Below are positions 62,540 to 64,000 of a DNA stretch of 64,000 nucleotides, piece after piece. Below the pieces are notes generated by a model. That model was not told the origin of the DNA and did no database searches. It saw only the letters and a list, made by a program, of their open reading frames with translations. The DNA lies in contig NZ_FQZT01000007.1 in assembly GCF_900142125.1 (NCBI RefSeq), positions 124,001-188,000 of the forward strand, given 5' to 3'. A program made the translations under genes and the position numbers. This DNA is from Malonomonas rubra DSM 5091 (lineage in GTDB: Bacteria; Desulfobacterota; Desulfuromonadia; Desulfuromonadales; Geopsychrobacteraceae). Each line of letters starts with the position of its first letter. Positions within the stretch are counted from its first letter, which is position 1.

Positions 62540-63517
62540 CTATTGATAGAAAATCTTCTGAAATTCGTCACCCCAGTGGCGGATTTCCTCGTCGGAAAGC
62601 TGACGAATCGGCAGCACCTTGACCTTGTCTACCCCTTCAATCGGCGGATAAACGCCGGGAGTCAGAACGTATTCTCCAACCTTGTCGGCCAGCAGCTGCA
62701 TCGCCTTTTTACTCAACCAGTAATCGATGAAGACCTTGCCACCTGCCGGATTGGGAGCTTTGGCGGCCAAGGCCATGGCGCGGGTCGTGCCGAACAGGGT
62801 ATCGACGCGCGCCCAGGCAAGGGGTGCCGGAGCCTTGGTGATGATGTACTTCGGCATTGAAATGCCGAGCAGTTTTTCTCCACTTTCGATCGGTGCCGGA
62901 GACGGGCCAAAGGATTTAACGAACATCGGCCTGTTGGCGGCCAGCCCCTTGATGAACTTCATCCAGCCGTCGTCATCGCCAAAAACTTTGGCCTCTTTCA
63001 GACCGATCAGCCAGGAAATGGTCGTTGCGTGGGAGGCCGGATCGGGCATGACTATCTTGTCGTACCATTTGGGATCGGTCAGATCCATATAACTGGTCGG
63101 CACATCTTCGGCCTTAACCAGTTCCTTGTTGTAAATCGGGGCAACGTATTCGATGCCGAACTGGACGATGGTATCGTCCTCCGTCGCCCAAGACGGATAG
63201 CCACTGGCAGAGGATGATTTATAGGGGGCCAGCACTCCTTTTTCCTTTAGCATCTGCAGGATCGGCAGCGGTCCCTGGAGCACATCTGCCCGCAGTTTTC
63301 CCGCGGAAAACTCGGTCAGCACCGTGGCCAGGTATTTGGATGTCGAAATCCGGGTATAAATCCCTTCCTCGCTGCTCTGACCGGCATTAAAGTCGGCCAT
63401 GATCGGCTCGATCGCAGTGATGTTCGCATACAGGTTGACTTTTTCCGCAGCCATCACAGTTGCACACAGACCGGGAAGCAGGACAAGACCAAGCAACAGA
63501 ACAACCAACTTCTTCAT
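62540..63517 (-). CDS. Fe(III)-type ABC transporter substrate-binding protein
   Basis: The protein has 325 residues from the ATG at 63517 (AGGAGATG 5-10 bp upstream). A signal peptide of about 24 residues ends in TVMAA-E. The mature type II binding fold (VNLYANITAIEPIMADF..., YVAPIYNKELVKAEDVPTSYMDLTDPKW, DYWLSKKAMQLLADK) matches the FbpA/AfuA-like solute-binding group. Tyrosines in GIEYVAPIYNKE could ligate Fe(III), but related proteins bind other anions, so iron is the leading but not the only possibility. No Fur box was recognised upstream. It heads the operon. Confidence 0.9.
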   Translation of the reverse strand: MKKLVVLLLGLVLLPGLCATVMAAEKVNLYANITAIEPIMADFNAGQSSEEGIYTRISTSKYLATVLTEFSAGKLRADVLQGPLPILQMLKEKGVLAPYKSSSASGYPSWATEDDTIVQFGIEYVAPIYNKELVKAEDVPTSYMDLTDPKWYDKIVMPDPASHATTISWLIGLKEAKVFGDDDGWMKFIKGLAANRPMFVKSFGPSPAPIESGEKLLGISMPKYIITKAPAPLAWARVDTLFGTTRAMALAAKAPNPAGGKVFIDYWLSKKAMQLLADKVGEYVLTPGVYPPIEGVDKVKVLPIRQLSDEEIRHWGDEFQKIFYQ

Positions 63518-63785
63518 GACGCATCTCCTTTCGTGAGACTCGATAAATTGCTCGTCAGGTGAAGGCAAATGTTCGTGGCAAGGCAATAAATGAATTAGCA
63601 GGCTAACAATATGAGCGCATAAAATTCAGTTTAACAGATAAGTTGCCGGAGAAAAGAGGGCGTAAAGTTTTGCTGCCGACAAAAATAAGCAGGCCTTTCT
63701 TTTGCTGATTTGCAGCTGAAGAACAGGCCACAAATTCGACAAAATATGCTTTCGCCGAACTCTCAATCCGGCTAGACTGCGCGGC

Positions 63786-64000
63786 ATGAACCTGATCCTG
63801 CTGGAAGAGAAAGATTTCATCGCTGAAAACCTGGTGCGCCTGAGCGGCCGCCGACTGCAACATATCCGCAGTGTGCATCAGGCGGAAGCCGGGCGGGAAT
63901 TACGCGTCGGACTGCTCAACGGCAAGATCGGCAGCGGTAAAGTTCGTCGCATCGATACTGATGCGGTTGAGCTTGAAATTGCGCTGACTATCGATCCGCC
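63786..64000 (+). CDS. rsmE: 16S rRNA m3U1498 methyltransferase RsmE-like, 3' truncated by window
   Basis: The first 71 codons are visible: MNLILLEEKDFIAENLVRLSGRRLQHIRSVHQAEAGRELRVGLLNGKIGSGKV... . The RLSGRRLQHIRSVHQAEAGRELRVG and LNGKIGSG segments match the N-terminal PUA-like domain of RsmE, which methylates N3 of U1498 in 16S rRNA. The SPOUT catalytic domain must lie beyond the right edge. The ribosome site upstream is weak. It is divergent from the Fe(III)-type transporter operon. Confidence 0.8.
   Translation, partial: MNLILLEEKDFIAENLVRLSGRRLQHIRSVHQAEAGRELRVGLLNGKIGSGKVRRIDTDAVELEIALTIDP

Noticed and set aside
63603-63878. 91-codon minus-strand frame at the right end
   Set aside because: It overlaps the RsmE-like start in antisense and lacks any domain or ribosome site.

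Overview
The window looks like chromosome from a Gram-negative anaerobe or microaerophile, most likely a Desulfuromonadales-type bacterium (Geobacter, Pelobacter and Desulfuromonas relatives). This is inferred from dense two-component signalling, a heme-c sensor kinase, a bd-oxidase-like membrane subunit fused to an eight-heme cytochrome c domain, an NtrC/sigma-54 circuit and carboxylate transporters of the YaaH and OFA families. No rRNA, tRNA, CRISPR array, insertion sequence or prophage is visible. Both edges cut genes: a hybrid kinase on the left and an RsmE-like methyltransferase on the right.

Layout. 1-7.2 kb: signalling block on the + strand (hybrid kinase, CheY-like receiver, CheB, heme-c hybrid kinase). 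7.2-13.4 kb: small [2Fe-2S] protein, cardiolipin synthase, zinc-ribbon protein, PEGA lipoprotein, PspA-like protein with a polytopic membrane partner, PLA2-like secreted protein. 13.4-17.4 kb: uvrA and pdxA, separated by a perfect C27G27 palindrome. 17.5-24.4 kb: redox and stress genes: SDR, a MarR-pirin-FMN reductase set with two matching palindromic operators, a MarR-disulfide oxidoreductase operon with a long inverted-repeat operator, and a yqhC/yqhD-like pair. 24.7-27.9 kb: proVWX-like betaine uptake operon. 28-36.5 kb: flavoprotein, RhlE-type helicase, thyX, aldo/keto reductase, Nudix, tautomerase, TrmH, RRM protein and RbgA. 36.5-39.1 kb: divergent c-di-GMP pair (Cache-GGDEF and receiver-PilZ). 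39.2-43.5 kb: thiE/thiM, LysE exporter, MerA-like flavoprotein. 43.6-53.8 kb: Cache-domain kinase and NtrC regulator, YaaH-family transporter behind a strong sigma-54 promoter, secreted FG-GAP protein, rhodanese, cytochrome c, OFA transporter and cobalamin adenosyltransferase. 53.9-59.6 kb: threonine ammonia-lyase, an orphan PycTM-like membrane protein, and the bd-like/octaheme two-gene operon. 59.7-63.5 kb: Fe(III)-type ABC importer.

The observation with the most system-level content is a recurring TTTTGC-N6-GCAAAA element. It appears as a pair 31 bp apart between the NtrC gene and the sigma-54 promoter of the YaaH transporter, and three times (two copies 32 bp apart) between the divergent OFA transporter and cobalamin adenosyltransferase genes. 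This suggests that one sigma-54 activator, probably the local NtrC protein, controls a carboxylate-uptake regulon. The other main candidates are the octaheme bd-like complex, the orphan PycTM-like protein, the in-frame Cys-rich module ahead of the OFA transporter, and the C27G27 palindrome, which may be an assembly artefact.
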